A stretch of DNA of 64,000 nt from Palsa-504 sp050011155. GTDB lineage: Bacteria; Actinomycetota; Actinomycetes; Streptosporangiales; Streptosporangiaceae. The translations under genes were made by a program, and so were the position numbers. Location: contig JBEKJP010000014.1 in assembly GCA_050011155.1 (NCBI GenBank), positions 1-64,000 on the forward strand, written 5' to 3'. This document shows positions 15,542 to 24,387 of this stretch, one piece after another; positions within the stretch are counted from its first letter, which is position 1; each line of letters starts with the position of its first letter. The notes beneath the pieces were generated by a model. It did no database searches. It had not been told where the DNA came from and saw only the letters and a program-made list of their open reading frames with translations.

Positions 15542-16813
15542 GTGGCACGCATCGGTGACGGTGGCGACCTGCTGAAGTGCTCGTTCTGCGGTAAGAGCCA
15601 GAAGCAGGTGAAGAAGCTCATCGCCGGCCCGGGCGTGTACATATGCGACGAGTGCATCGACCTCTGTAACGAGATCATCGAGGAAGAGCTCGCCGAGCCC
15701 GCCGAGTTCAAGTGGGACAGCCTGCCCAAGCCGCGCGAGATCTACGAGTTTCTCGACGCGTACGTGATCGGCCAGGACAAGGCCAAGAAGGCCCTGTCAG
15801 TGGCGGTGTACAACCACTACAAGCGGGTCCAGTCCGGCGACGACCGGCCGGGCGACGAGGGCGTCGAGCTGGCCAAGTCGAACATCTTGCTGCTCGGCCC
15901 CACCGGCTCGGGTAAGACGCTGCTGGCCCAGACGCTGGCCCGGCTGCTCAACGTGCCGTTCGCCATCGCCGACGCGACCGCCTTGACCGAGGCCGGTTAC
16001 GTCGGCGAGGACGTCGAGAACATCCTGCTCAAGCTCATCCAGGCGGCGGATTACGACGTCAAGAAGGCCGAGACCGGCATCATCTACATCGATGAGATCG
16101 ACAAGATCGCGCGGAAGAGCGAGAACCCCTCGATCACCCGCGACGTCTCGGGCGAGGGCGTGCAGCAGGCGCTGCTGAAGATCCTCGAGGGCACCACCGC
16201 CTCGGTGCCGCCGCAGGGCGGGCGCAAGCACCCGCATCAGGAGTTCATCCAGATCGACACCACCAACGTGCTGTTCATCTGCGGCGGCGCCTTCGCGGGC
16301 CTGGAGAAGATCATCGAGCAGCGCTCGGGCCACAACGGGATCGGCTTCAACGCGAAGCTCCGCGTCAGGAGCGTGAACAACACCGACCAGTTCGGCGAGG
16401 TCATGCCGGAAGACCTGCTGAAGTTCGGGATGATCCCGGAGTTCGTCGGCCGTCTCCCGGTCATCACCAGCGTGCACAACCTGGACCGGGACGCGCTCAT
16501 CCAGATCCTGACCGAGCCGCGCAACGCGCTGGTGAAGCAGTACCGGCGCCTGTTCGAGCTGGACGGCGTGGACCTGGAATTCACCCCCGACTCGCTGGAG
16601 GCCATCGCCGACCAGGCCAATCTCCGCGGCACCGGGGCGCGCGGGCTGCGTGCCATCCTGGAAGAGGTCCTGCAGTCGGTCATGTACGAGGTGCCGAGTC
16701 GCAAGGACGTGGAGCGCGTCGTGATCACGCGCGAGGCCGTGCTCGAAAACGTCAACCCGACGATCGTCCCGCGGGACGTCACCCGGCGCACCCCACGGGA
16801 GAAGTCCGCCTGA
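15542..16813 (+). CDS. clpX: Clp protease ATP-binding unfoldase ClpX
   Basis: 423 residues. The N-terminal zinc-binding domain has CSFCGKSQKQVKKLI and ICDECIDLC (four Cys). The AAA+ core shows Walker A GPTGSGKT, Walker B IIYIDEIDKI, the pore loop EAGYVGEDVE and the ClpP-docking IGF tripeptide in RSGHNGIGFNAK. It recognises tagged proteins, unfolds them and feeds them to ClpP1P2. GTG 15542 follows AAAGGAG. A 171-bp gap after clpP2 with no recognisable gene could hold its own promoter. Confidence 0.98.
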   Translation: MARIGDGGDLLKCSFCGKSQKQVKKLIAGPGVYICDECIDLCNEIIEEELAEPAEFKWDSLPKPREIYEFLDAYVIGQDKAKKALSVAVYNHYKRVQSGDDRPGDEGVELAKSNILLLGPTGSGKTLLAQTLARLLNVPFAIADATALTEAGYVGEDVENILLKLIQAADYDVKKAETGIIYIDEIDKIARKSENPSITRDVSGEGVQQALLKILEGTTASVPPQGGRKHPHQEFIQIDTTNVLFICGGAFAGLEKIIEQRSGHNGIGFNAKLRVRSVNNTDQFGEVMPEDLLKFGMIPEFVGRLPVITSVHNLDRDALIQILTEPRNALVKQYRRLFELDGVDLEFTPDSLEAIADQANLRGTGARGLRAILEEVLQSVMYEVPSRKDVERVVITREAVLENVNPTIVPRDVTRRTPREKSA

Positions 16814-16947
16814 CAGGGGCTGGCTGGTCACCGAGCGTACTTACCCTCGCCTCGTCGGACAGCCAAGCCGGGCTCTCGTACAGATGTTCGGGTACCGCCA
16901 GTTGGCCTGTGGATTCGTACCGTTAAGGTGACGTCCACCTGTGGTCA

Positions 16948-16973
16948 ACTTTGGGTGTATTGCCCATGATCAT
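16948..16973. repeat. Half-palindrome related to the element at 5491
   Basis: ACTTTGGG (16948-16955) followed closely by TGCCCATGATCAT (16961-16973) matches the left inner arm and right outer part of the 53-bp palindrome at 5491-5543, with the hairpin middle missing. It lies in the 278-bp gap upstream of the large Tyr/Gly-rich membrane-protein gene. Confidence 0.45.
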
Positions 16974-17091
16974 CGTTATTCGCATGTAGCCTCACTGCAT
17001 ATTGCCGTATCTGGCGGGGTTCCCGCTCACGCCAGGATCTCGGACGCTGACAAGGCAGCCGTCTTCCATAGCGACGGGGAATTGAGCACTG

Positions 17092-19584
17092 ATGAGCAGT
17101 TGGGATGCCCCTACGGGTAACTGGGATTCGCGCCCGGAGCCCGACGAAGCCGGCGGGCCCGGCGAGCAGGGCTATCAGCAAGGTGAGCCGGGCGGCGGTC
17201 ATCACGCGCGCGGCGCAGAGGGCAGGCTGCGTGCGGGGCGCAGGGCGCTGCCCGGTTACGACCAGGCGCAGAACCACGGTCAGGGAGCGGGCGGCTACGA
17301 CCAGGGATCCGGCTACGACCAGGGATCCGGCTACGACCAGGGATCCGGCTACGACCAGGGATCCGGGTACGGGCCGGGGTCAGGCTACGGGCAGCAGCCC
17401 GTCTACGATCCGGTATCGGGTTATGGCCCATCGACCGCCCCGCAGCCGGCCTTCGGCTCGGGTTCGCCGGGCGGCTACGGGGCGGATTCGCCGGGCTTCG
17501 GCGGGAGCCCGCAGCGCGGCTACCCCTCCGGCCCCCAGCGCCCGGTCGGCCCAGGGCGCAACGACGTAGATCCGCTGACCGCACCCGGTCCGTTCAGCTC
17601 GCCCCAGCTCGGCCTGCCGCCCGGTCCCCAGCGTCCGCTCGGCTCGGTCACTCAGGACCCGCTGAGCTCGGGTCCGCAGAGTGCCTTCGGCACCGGTTCA
17701 TACGGCACCGGTTCATACGGCACCGGTTCACGCGGCGCGGACTCGCCCGTTTCCGGCTCACCCAGCCCGGGATCACGCCGCGTGGCCGGATCCCTGCCGC
17801 CAGGTCCCTCCGCTGCGCCGCCGCAGGCACCGCCCGGCTCCGGCGCCACCGCCGCTTACCAGCAGTACGGTGCGGATGAGCCCACTCGTTCGGGCTGGTC
17901 AGACTACGGCGACCAGCCGGGTTACGGCGATCAGGCGGCCTACGGGGCGCCGCCGCCGGATTCCTACGGGGCGCCAACGGAATACGGTCGGCCTACCTTT
18001 ACCCCGAACCCTCAGGAGAGCCAGGATCAGGGGTACGGCTCCCAGCCGGGTTACGGCCAGAACGGCTTCGGCCAGAACCAGAACGAGTACGGCCAGAACG
18101 GCTTCGGCCAGCCGCCGAGCTACGATCAGCCGTCAAGCTACGGTCAGGCCGGCTACGGCCAGCCGGGCTACGGCCAGCCGGGCTACGGCGACCAGCCAGG
18201 CTACGGCGACCAGCCAGGCTACGGGAACCAGCCGGGCTACGCTGACCAGCCAGGTTCCGGGCCGGACTCGGGTTCGGGCAGTACGCCGCCGAGCGGTTTC
18301 GGCGGCCCGGGCCCCCGGGCAGCTCAGGCCGGGCCGCTAGGCCAGCCCGGCCAGCCGGCCCAGGCCCGGGCCGGGCAGGACTACCAGGCCGAGGCATATC
18401 AGCCACCGGACGCCGAGCCCTCCGACTACCCGAAGGACGCCTTCGGCGCAGGCCCCGGCCAGAACGGCTTCGGGCAGAACGGCTTCGGTTCCCCGGGCCC
18501 GAGCCAGGACTCGGGTGCTACTCAGGCGTACAGCACCCCGCCGGACTACGCCCAGAACGGGTACGCCCAGAACGGCTACGCCCCGAGCCGGAACGGCTAC
18601 GCCCAGAACGGCTACGCGCCGAGCCAGAACGGCTACGCCCAGAACGGCTACGCGCCGAACGACTACGGCCACGACGATTTCGGCCAGAACGGCTACGCCC
18701 CGCCCGGCGCCGGCCAGGACGCCTATCAGCAACCGCCGGGCTACGGCCAGGACGCCTACGGCCCGGGCGGCTACGGCGGCCAGGACGCGCCCGGCCAGCC
18801 CGGTCAGCGGGCCTTCGAGGCGCCCGGCGCGCCCGGCTTCGACGACGACGCCGCGGCCGGCGCGGTCCGGGGCGCGCGGTCGCGTTCGGGCCCGCCGCGA
18901 TCCGGCGGGCGGCCGTCGCCGCGGACCGGCGGGAAGAAGATGGTCCTGTACCTGACCGGGGCCGTGGTGGGCGTGATAGTGATCGTGGTCGCGGTCGTCT
19001 TCCTGACCAAGGGCGGCGGCAAGAACACCCCGAGCGCCAGTTCGTCCACGCCGGGCACGGTTAACACCGCCGTCGGCGGCCCGGCCGGGACGGGTGCCTT
19101 CGTCTTGACCCAGGCGGCCAAGGTCGGCGCGTTCCCGCTCAACAAGGCGGCGACCAAGGCGGTCGCGTCTGTCGCGGTCAAGCAGACGAGTTCGGTCTCG
19201 TCCGCGCTGAGGGCCAAGAAGGCCGGCGAACCGGGCAAGTCGGTGACCGCCGTCTACGACACGGGAAGCAGCAGCACCTTCACCGCCAGCACGTACGGCG
19301 GCCTGGTCTTCATCGGCTACGACGGCACCTACGACCCGGCCGCGGTGATCAAGATCGTGCGCGCCCACCTGAAATCCTCGCGGGTGGTGGCGCCGGGTCC
19401 GCACGGCGGCGAGATGGCGTGCGGTTACAACACCACGACCGGCTCCGACGCCAGCGAGTGCGTGTTCGTCACCAAGACGACCTTCGGCGTGGTGGAGTTC
19501 ATCAAGGACGGTGAGCCGGGCAAGCAGAGCGGTGCCTCCGCTCTCGCCCTCAAGGTCCGCGCGGCGGTAGAGGTCAAGGGCTAA
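17092..19584 (+). CDS. Membrane protein with long Gly/Tyr/Gln/Asn-rich disordered region
   Basis: 830 residues. Residues 1 to about 610 are low complexity, rich in Gly, Tyr, Gln, Asn, Pro and Ser, with tandem units YDQGSG (five in a row near residue 65), YGTGS, GYGQPGYGDQPGYGNQ and NGYAQNGYAPS. A single membrane helix (VLYLTGAVVGVIVIVVAVVFL, about 617-637) follows KK, so the disordered part is probably cytoplasmic and the last 190 residues outside. The outer domain has the look of small secreted actinobacterial domains (AVYDTGSSSTFTAS, ECVFVTKTTFGVVEF), function unknown. Composition resembles prion-like domains that condense. Upstream ribosome binding site is weak. Confidence 0.85.
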   Translation: MSSWDAPTGNWDSRPEPDEAGGPGEQGYQQGEPGGGHHARGAEGRLRAGRRALPGYDQAQNHGQGAGGYDQGSGYDQGSGYDQGSGYDQGSGYGPGSGYGQQPVYDPVSGYGPSTAPQPAFGSGSPGGYGADSPGFGGSPQRGYPSGPQRPVGPGRNDVDPLTAPGPFSSPQLGLPPGPQRPLGSVTQDPLSSGPQSAFGTGSYGTGSYGTGSRGADSPVSGSPSPGSRRVAGSLPPGPSAAPPQAPPGSGATAAYQQYGADEPTRSGWSDYGDQPGYGDQAAYGAPPPDSYGAPTEYGRPTFTPNPQESQDQGYGSQPGYGQNGFGQNQNEYGQNGFGQPPSYDQPSSYGQAGYGQPGYGQPGYGDQPGYGDQPGYGNQPGYADQPGSGPDSGSGSTPPSGFGGPGPRAAQAGPLGQPGQPAQARAGQDYQAEAYQPPDAEPSDYPKDAFGAGPGQNGFGQNGFGSPGPSQDSGATQAYSTPPDYAQNGYAQNGYAPSRNGYAQNGYAPSQNGYAQNGYAPNDYGHDDFGQNGYAPPGAGQDAYQQPPGYGQDAYGPGGYGGQDAPGQPGQRAFEAPGAPGFDDDAAAGAVRGARSRSGPPRSGGRPSPRTGGKKMVLYLTGAVVGVIVIVVAVVFLTKGGGKNTPSASSSTPGTVNTAVGGPAGTGAFVLTQAAKVGAFPLNKAATKAVASVAVKQTSSVSSALRAKKAGEPGKSVTAVYDTGSSSTFTASTYGGLVFIGYDGTYDPAAVIKIVRAHLKSSRVVAPGPHGGEMACGYNTTTGSDASECVFVTKTTFGVVEFIKDGEPGKQSGASALALKVRAAVEVKG

Positions 19585-19641
19585 CCAGGGTAGGCCCATT
19601 ACGGATGGGGGAGCGCTCGGCAGGCCGTAGACTCACCTGTC

Positions 19642-22263
19642 GTGAGTACCGCCGAACCCATCGAGCTGCCCTCCCAGTACGCGCCCTCCGAGGTGGAAGG
19701 GCCGCGCTACGAGCGCTGGGAAAAGGCAGGTTATTTCGCCGCTGAGGCGTCCTCCGACGCTCCGGCGTTCTCCATCGTCATCCCCCCGCCGAACGTCACC
19801 GGTTCCCTGCACATCGGTCACGCGCTCGACCACACGCTGATGGACGCGCTGGTCAGGCGGCGCCGGATGCAGGGTTACAACACCCTGTGGCTGCCCGGTA
19901 TGGACCACGCCGGGATCGCCACCCAGAACGTGGTCGAGCGGGAGCTGGCCAAGGAGGGACTGAGCCGTCACGACCTGGGCCGGGAGGCCTTCGTGGAGCG
20001 GGTCTGGCAGTGGAAGGCGGAGTCCGGCGGTAAGATCCTCGGCCAGATGCGCCGCCTGGGCGACAGCGTGGACTGGTCCCGCGAGCGGTTCACCATGGAC
20101 GAGGGCCTGTCCCGGGCCGTGCAGACGATCTTCAAGCGGCTCTTCGACGACGGCTTGATCTACCGGGCCGAGCGGATCATCAACTGGTGCCCGCGTTGCC
20201 TGACCGCCCTGAGCGACATCGAGGTCGAGCACAGCGACGACGACGGCGAGCTCGTCTCCATCCGCTACGGCGACGGAGATGAGTCGATCGTGGTCGCCAC
20301 CACCCGGGCCGAGACCATGCTCGGCGACACCGCCGTGGCCGTGCACCCGGACGACGAGCGCTACGCGCACCTGGTCGGCCAGACGGTGGAGCTGCCGCTC
20401 ACCGGCCGGCGCATCCCGATCGTCGCCGACGAGCACGTCGATCCGGCGTTCGGGACCGGCGCGGTCAAGGTCACCCCGGCGCACGACCCGAACGACTTCG
20501 AGATCGGCCGTCGCCACGACCTGCCCGGCATCATCGTCTTGGATGAGCACGGCGTGGTCACCGCGCACGGCCCGTTCCTCGGCCTGGACCGGTTCGAGGC
20601 CCGGCCGGCCGTGGTCCGCGCGCTGCGCGAGCAGGGCCGGATCGTCGCGGAGAAGCGACCCTACGTGCACTCGGTCGGTCACTGCAGCCGGTGTGGCACC
20701 ACGGTCGAGCCGCGCCAGTCGCTCCAGTGGTTCGTCCGCGTCGGCCCGCTGGCCAAGGCGGCCGGCGACGCGGTCCGGGACGGCCGGGTCCGGCTGCACC
20801 CGCCGGAGATGAACGCCAGGTACTTCGGCTGGGTGGACGACATGCACGACTGGTGCATCAGCCGCCAGCTGTGGTGGGGCCACCGGATTCCGGTTTACTA
20901 CGGCCCGAACGACGAGGTGGTCTGCGTCGGTCCTGACGAGCAGCCCCCGGATGGCTGGCGCCAGGATTCCGACGTGCTCGACACCTGGTTCTCTTCGGCG
21001 CTGTGGCCGTTCTCGACCCTGGGCTGGCCCGAGGACACGGCGGACCTGCGCACCTTCTACCCGACCAGCGTGCTGGTCACCGGGTACGACATCCTGTTCT
21101 TCTGGGTGGCCCGGATGATGATGTTCGGCCTGTACGCGATGCGCGGGCCCGGTCCATTGGGCAGGGCTCCGGCGGACGCCGTGCCGTTCCGTGTCGTGGG
21201 GCTGCACGGGCTGGTCCGGGACCAGTTCGGCAAGAAGATGTCGAAGTCACGCGGGAACACCGTGGACCCGTTGGACTGGGTGGACCGGTTCGGCGCCGAC
21301 GCCACCCGGTTCACCCTGGCCCGCGGGGCCAACCCCGGCGGTGACATCGCCATCAGCGAGGAGTGGGCCGCGGGCTCACGCAACTTCGCCAACAAGCTGT
21401 GGAACGCGGTGCGGTTCGCCCTGCTCAACGGGGCCCGGGTGCCGGACGCCGCGCTGGACCCGGCCGTCCTGTCGGTGCCGGACCGGTGGATCTTGTCCCG
21501 GTTGTCGGCGGTGATCGCCGAGACGGACCGGATGTTCGAGGCGTTCGATTTCGCCAAGGTCTGCGACGCGCTGTACCACTTCGCCTGGGACGAGGTCTGC
21601 GACTGGTACCTGGAGCTGGCCAAGGTTCCGCTGGCCTCCGGTGAAGAAGCCGCGGCCGAGACCACCCGGCAGGTGCTCGGCTTCGTGCTGGACCAGTTGC
21701 TGCGGCTGCTGCACCCGGTCATGCCGTTCGTCACCGAGGAGCTGTGGATCGCGCTGACCGGCGAGGAGTCGGTCATGATCGTGGCCTGGCCGACGTTCGC
21801 CCTGGCCGACCCGCGGGCCGAGGCGGAGATCTCCTCGGTGATGCGGCTGGTGACCGAGATCCGCCGGTTCCGCTCGGACCAGGGCCTGCGGCCCGGTCAG
21901 CGGGTGGCGGCCCGGCTGGCCGGCATCGAGGGCACGGCGCTGGCCGGGCACGAGGCGCGGATCCGCTCGCTGCTGCGGCTCGACCCGCCCGCGGACGGGT
22001 TCACCCCTTCGGCCTCCATCGAGGTCGAGGGGATCACGACCGAGCTCGACGTGGCCGGGGTCATCGACGTCGTCGCCGAGCGCCGCCGGATGGAAAAGGA
22101 CCTCGCCGCCGCCCGCGCCGAAGCCGACCAGGCCGAGCGCAAGCTGGCCAACTCCGACTTCACCGCCCGCGCCCCCGAAGCCATCGTGAACAAGACCAGG
22201 CAGCGCCTGGAAACCGCCCAGTCCGACATCGCAAGGCTAGAACAGCGCCTCAGCTCGATCTGA
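19642..22263 (+). CDS. valS: Valyl-tRNA synthetase
   Basis: 873 residues, class I aminoacyl-tRNA synthetase. The HIGH motif is in GSLHIGHALDHTLMDALVRR and the KMSKS motif in FGKKMSKSRGN. The editing (CP1) domain shows TTRAETMLGDTAVAVHPDDERY and GAVKVTPAHDPNDFEIG, which clear mischarged Thr-tRNA(Val). The C-terminal coiled-coil (ERRRMEKDLAAARAEADQAERKL) contacts tRNA. GTG 19642 follows 57 bp after the previous stop, leaving no room for a T-box leader. It precedes folC as in other actinomycetes. Confidence 0.98.
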   Translation: MSTAEPIELPSQYAPSEVEGPRYERWEKAGYFAAEASSDAPAFSIVIPPPNVTGSLHIGHALDHTLMDALVRRRRMQGYNTLWLPGMDHAGIATQNVVERELAKEGLSRHDLGREAFVERVWQWKAESGGKILGQMRRLGDSVDWSRERFTMDEGLSRAVQTIFKRLFDDGLIYRAERIINWCPRCLTALSDIEVEHSDDDGELVSIRYGDGDESIVVATTRAETMLGDTAVAVHPDDERYAHLVGQTVELPLTGRRIPIVADEHVDPAFGTGAVKVTPAHDPNDFEIGRRHDLPGIIVLDEHGVVTAHGPFLGLDRFEARPAVVRALREQGRIVAEKRPYVHSVGHCSRCGTTVEPRQSLQWFVRVGPLAKAAGDAVRDGRVRLHPPEMNARYFGWVDDMHDWCISRQLWWGHRIPVYYGPNDEVVCVGPDEQPPDGWRQDSDVLDTWFSSALWPFSTLGWPEDTADLRTFYPTSVLVTGYDILFFWVARMMMFGLYAMRGPGPLGRAPADAVPFRVVGLHGLVRDQFGKKMSKSRGNTVDPLDWVDRFGADATRFTLARGANPGGDIAISEEWAAGSRNFANKLWNAVRFALLNGARVPDAALDPAVLSVPDRWILSRLSAVIAETDRMFEAFDFAKVCDALYHFAWDEVCDWYLELAKVPLASGEEAAAETTRQVLGFVLDQLLRLLHPVMPFVTEELWIALTGEESVMIVAWPTFALADPRAEAEISSVMRLVTEIRRFRSDQGLRPGQRVAARLAGIEGTALAGHEARIRSLLRLDPPADGFTPSASIEVEGITTELDVAGVIDVVAERRRMEKDLAAARAEADQAERKLANSDFTARAPEAIVNKTRQRLETAQSDIARLEQRLSSI

Positions 22264-22318
22264 CACAGTGCTGGCCCGGGGGGACGACCCACCGGAGCCC
22301 CCCGGTGCGCTTCGCGCC

Positions 22319-22344
22319 CCGCCTACGGCGCTCGCCGTAGGCGG
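22319..22344. terminator. Hairpin between valS and folC
   Basis: CCGCCTACGGC (22319-22329) and GCCGTAGGCGG (22334-22344) form perfect 11-bp arms with a 4-nt loop, 17 bp before the folC start. No T-run, so it may be a Rho-type or processing element rather than an intrinsic terminator. Confidence 0.55.
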
Positions 22345-22361
22345 CCAGCGCATAGGCTTGC

Positions 22362-23804
22362 ATGGTGGATATCGACGCGCGGATGGCCGAGGTTGAGCGG
22401 GAGATCATTTCCCGGCGGCCTGAGCATTCCGTTGACCTTGCCCTGGACCGGATGGCCGAACTCGTCGGGCTGCTCGGTGATCCGCAGCGCGCTTGCCCGG
22501 TCATCCATATCACCGGGACCAACGGCAAGACGTCGACCGCGCGGATGACCGACGCCCTGCTGCGCAGCCGCGGCCTGCGGACGGGCCGGTTCACCAGCCC
22601 GCACCTGGTCTCGATCAGGGAGCGGATCGCGGTGGACGGCGCCCCGGTTCCGGCTGAGCGCTTCGTCGAGGCGTACGAGGAGATCAAGCCGTACGTGGAC
22701 CTGGTGGACGAACGCCACCCGGTGGCCATGTCCTTCTTCGAGGTACTCACCGGGATGGCCTTCGCCATCTTCGCCGACACGCCCGTGGACGTCATGATCC
22801 TCGAGGTCGGCGTGGGCGGCAGGCTCGACTGCACCAACGTGGCCGACGGCGTGGTCGCGGTCGTCACCCCGATCTCGATCGACCACACCAGGCTGCTCGG
22901 CAGCACGGTCGAGGAGATCGCGGCCGAGAAGGCCGGCATCATCAAGCCGGGCGCGACCGCGGTCCTGGCCCAGCAGCCGCTGGCGGCCGGCGAGGTGCTG
23001 CTGCGGCACTCGGTCGAGGTCGGCGCCACGGTGGCGCGGGAAGGCGTGGAGTTCGGCGTGCTGAGCCGCGAGCAGGCGGTGGGCGGCCAGCAGCTGACCC
23101 TGCGCGGGTTGCGCGGCACCTACGACGACGTCTTCCTGCCCCTGTTCGGCTCGTACCAGGCCGGCAACGCGGCCTGCGCGCTGGCCGCGGTCGAGGCGTT
23201 CGCGGGGAACACGGACGAGGGCACCTACGGCTCGTCCGGCCTCGATCCGGTCCTGGTCCGGGAGGCGTTCGCTCAGGTCGCCTCGCCCGGCCGGCTCGAA
23301 ATCATCAGGCGCAGTCCCACCATCATCATCGACGCCGCGCACAACCCGGCCGGGATGGCCGCGACCGTGGCCGGCCTGCGCGAGTCGTTCACGTTCAGCC
23401 ACCTGACCGGCGTCTTCGCGGCCAGCGGGGACAAGGACGTCGCCGGCATCCTGGAAGAGCTCGAGCCGGTGCTGGACGAGGTCGTGGTGACCCGTAATTC
23501 CTCCGACCGGTCGATGGCGCCCGGCGAGACCGCCGAACTGGCCGCCGAGATCTTCGGCGAGGACCGGGTCGCCGAGTCCCCTAGGCTCGACGACGCCATC
23601 GAGAAGGCGGTCGCCCTCGCCGACGCCGCCGACGAGGCCGCCGGGGAAACCGGCCCGGGCAGCAGCGCCGTGCTGATCACCGGGTCCGTCATTACCGCGG
23701 GCGACGCCCGCAGGCTGCTCGCCCCGGCCGGCGGCGAGCTGCCGCCCGAGCCGCCCGCCAGCCAGCCCTCCCGCCACTCGTTCACCGCCGCGGAGTTGTC
23801 GTGA
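22362..23804 (+). CDS. folC: Folylpolyglutamate synthase / dihydrofolate synthase
   Basis: 480 residues, Mur-ligase fold. The ATP-binding P-loop is ITGTNGKTSTARM; MILEVGVGGRLDCTN, ITPISIDHTRLLGSTVEEIAAEKAGIIKPG and DAAHNPAGMAATVAGL are family signatures. It adds glutamate to dihydropteroate and to folates in the cytoplasm. ATG 22362 is used. The stop overlaps the start of the DUF4233 gene by 4 nt (GTGA), the conserved actinobacterial pair. The last 40 residues are a Pro/Ser-rich tail. Confidence 0.96.
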   Translation: MVDIDARMAEVEREIISRRPEHSVDLALDRMAELVGLLGDPQRACPVIHITGTNGKTSTARMTDALLRSRGLRTGRFTSPHLVSIRERIAVDGAPVPAERFVEAYEEIKPYVDLVDERHPVAMSFFEVLTGMAFAIFADTPVDVMILEVGVGGRLDCTNVADGVVAVVTPISIDHTRLLGSTVEEIAAEKAGIIKPGATAVLAQQPLAAGEVLLRHSVEVGATVAREGVEFGVLSREQAVGGQQLTLRGLRGTYDDVFLPLFGSYQAGNAACALAAVEAFAGNTDEGTYGSSGLDPVLVREAFAQVASPGRLEIIRRSPTIIIDAAHNPAGMAATVAGLRESFTFSHLTGVFAASGDKDVAGILEELEPVLDEVVVTRNSSDRSMAPGETAELAAEIFGEDRVAESPRLDDAIEKAVALADAADEAAGETGPGSSAVLITGSVITAGDARRLLAPAGGELPPEPPASQPSRHSFTAAELS

Positions 23805-24235
23805 ACGCGTTTGGCATCCCGGTCGAGGGCAAGGCCATCCGCCAGCTCTGCGGCACCGTCCTGGTCATGGAGGCGGTCGTCATCGGGCTGGCCATCCCGG
23901 TCGCCATCGTGCTCGAGCACGCCAACCACGGCGTGGCCGGCGGGATCGGCGGCGGCCTCGCGGTCTGCGCCGTGCTGATCGGCGGCATGGTCGGCCGGCC
24001 GCGGATGGGCTGGGCGCTGCTGGCCGGCACGGTGCTCCAGTTCCTGGTCATCGCGTCCGGCGTGGTCGTATCCGCCATGTACACGCTCGGCGTGATCTTC
24101 GCCGCGCTCTGGTTCACCGGCCTCTGGCTGGCCCGCCGCCACGCCCCCCCGCCGCTGGCCCCTCCAGCCGGCGAAACGGAACCGGAAACTCACCCCGTCC
24201 CCACCCCAGGCGCCGCCGCCCCAGGCGACAGCTAA
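23801..24235 (+). CDS. DUF4233 membrane protein
   Basis: 144 residues with four membrane helices (LCGTVLVMEAVVIGLAIPVAI, GGIGGGLAVCAVLIGGMV, GWALLAGTVLQFLVIASGVVV, YTLGVIFAALWFTGLWLA) and a polar Pro-rich tail. This small family follows folC in many actinomycetes; its role is unknown. GTG 23801 overlaps the folC stop by 4 nt, so the two are translationally coupled. In most relatives ndk comes next, but it is not present here. Confidence 0.93.
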   Translation: MNAFGIPVEGKAIRQLCGTVLVMEAVVIGLAIPVAIVLEHANHGVAGGIGGGLAVCAVLIGGMVGRPRMGWALLAGTVLQFLVIASGVVVSAMYTLGVIFAALWFTGLWLARRHAPPPLAPPAGETEPETHPVPTPGAAAPGDS

Positions 24236-24335
24236 CCCTCACCCCACTTCCCCTGCGCCGGGCCCGTGGCCCCGCCAGGACGCAATTGTTTCTGGAACCT
24301 TTTCATACGTGATCATGGTCATGTCAGCTACGCTT

Positions 24336-24358
24336 CGATAGCTATAAGTAGCCTATCG
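24336..24358. promoter_or_regulatory. AT-richer hairpin before the 24388 membrane-protein gene
   Basis: CGATAGCTA (24336-24344) pairs with TAGC-C-TATCG (24349-24358) around taag with one bulged base. A related CGCTATC follows at once. The stretch is much AT-richer than its surroundings and lies 30 bp before the start codon, so it may be an operator or promoter element. Confidence 0.4.
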
Positions 24359-24387
24359 CTCGCTATCAGTAATCGGAGCGCCCTGAG

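Noticed and set aside
17281..18700. CRISPR-like or satellite repeats
   Set aside because: The repeats are codon-level and in frame, with no spacers of constant length; they encode the low-complexity protein domain.
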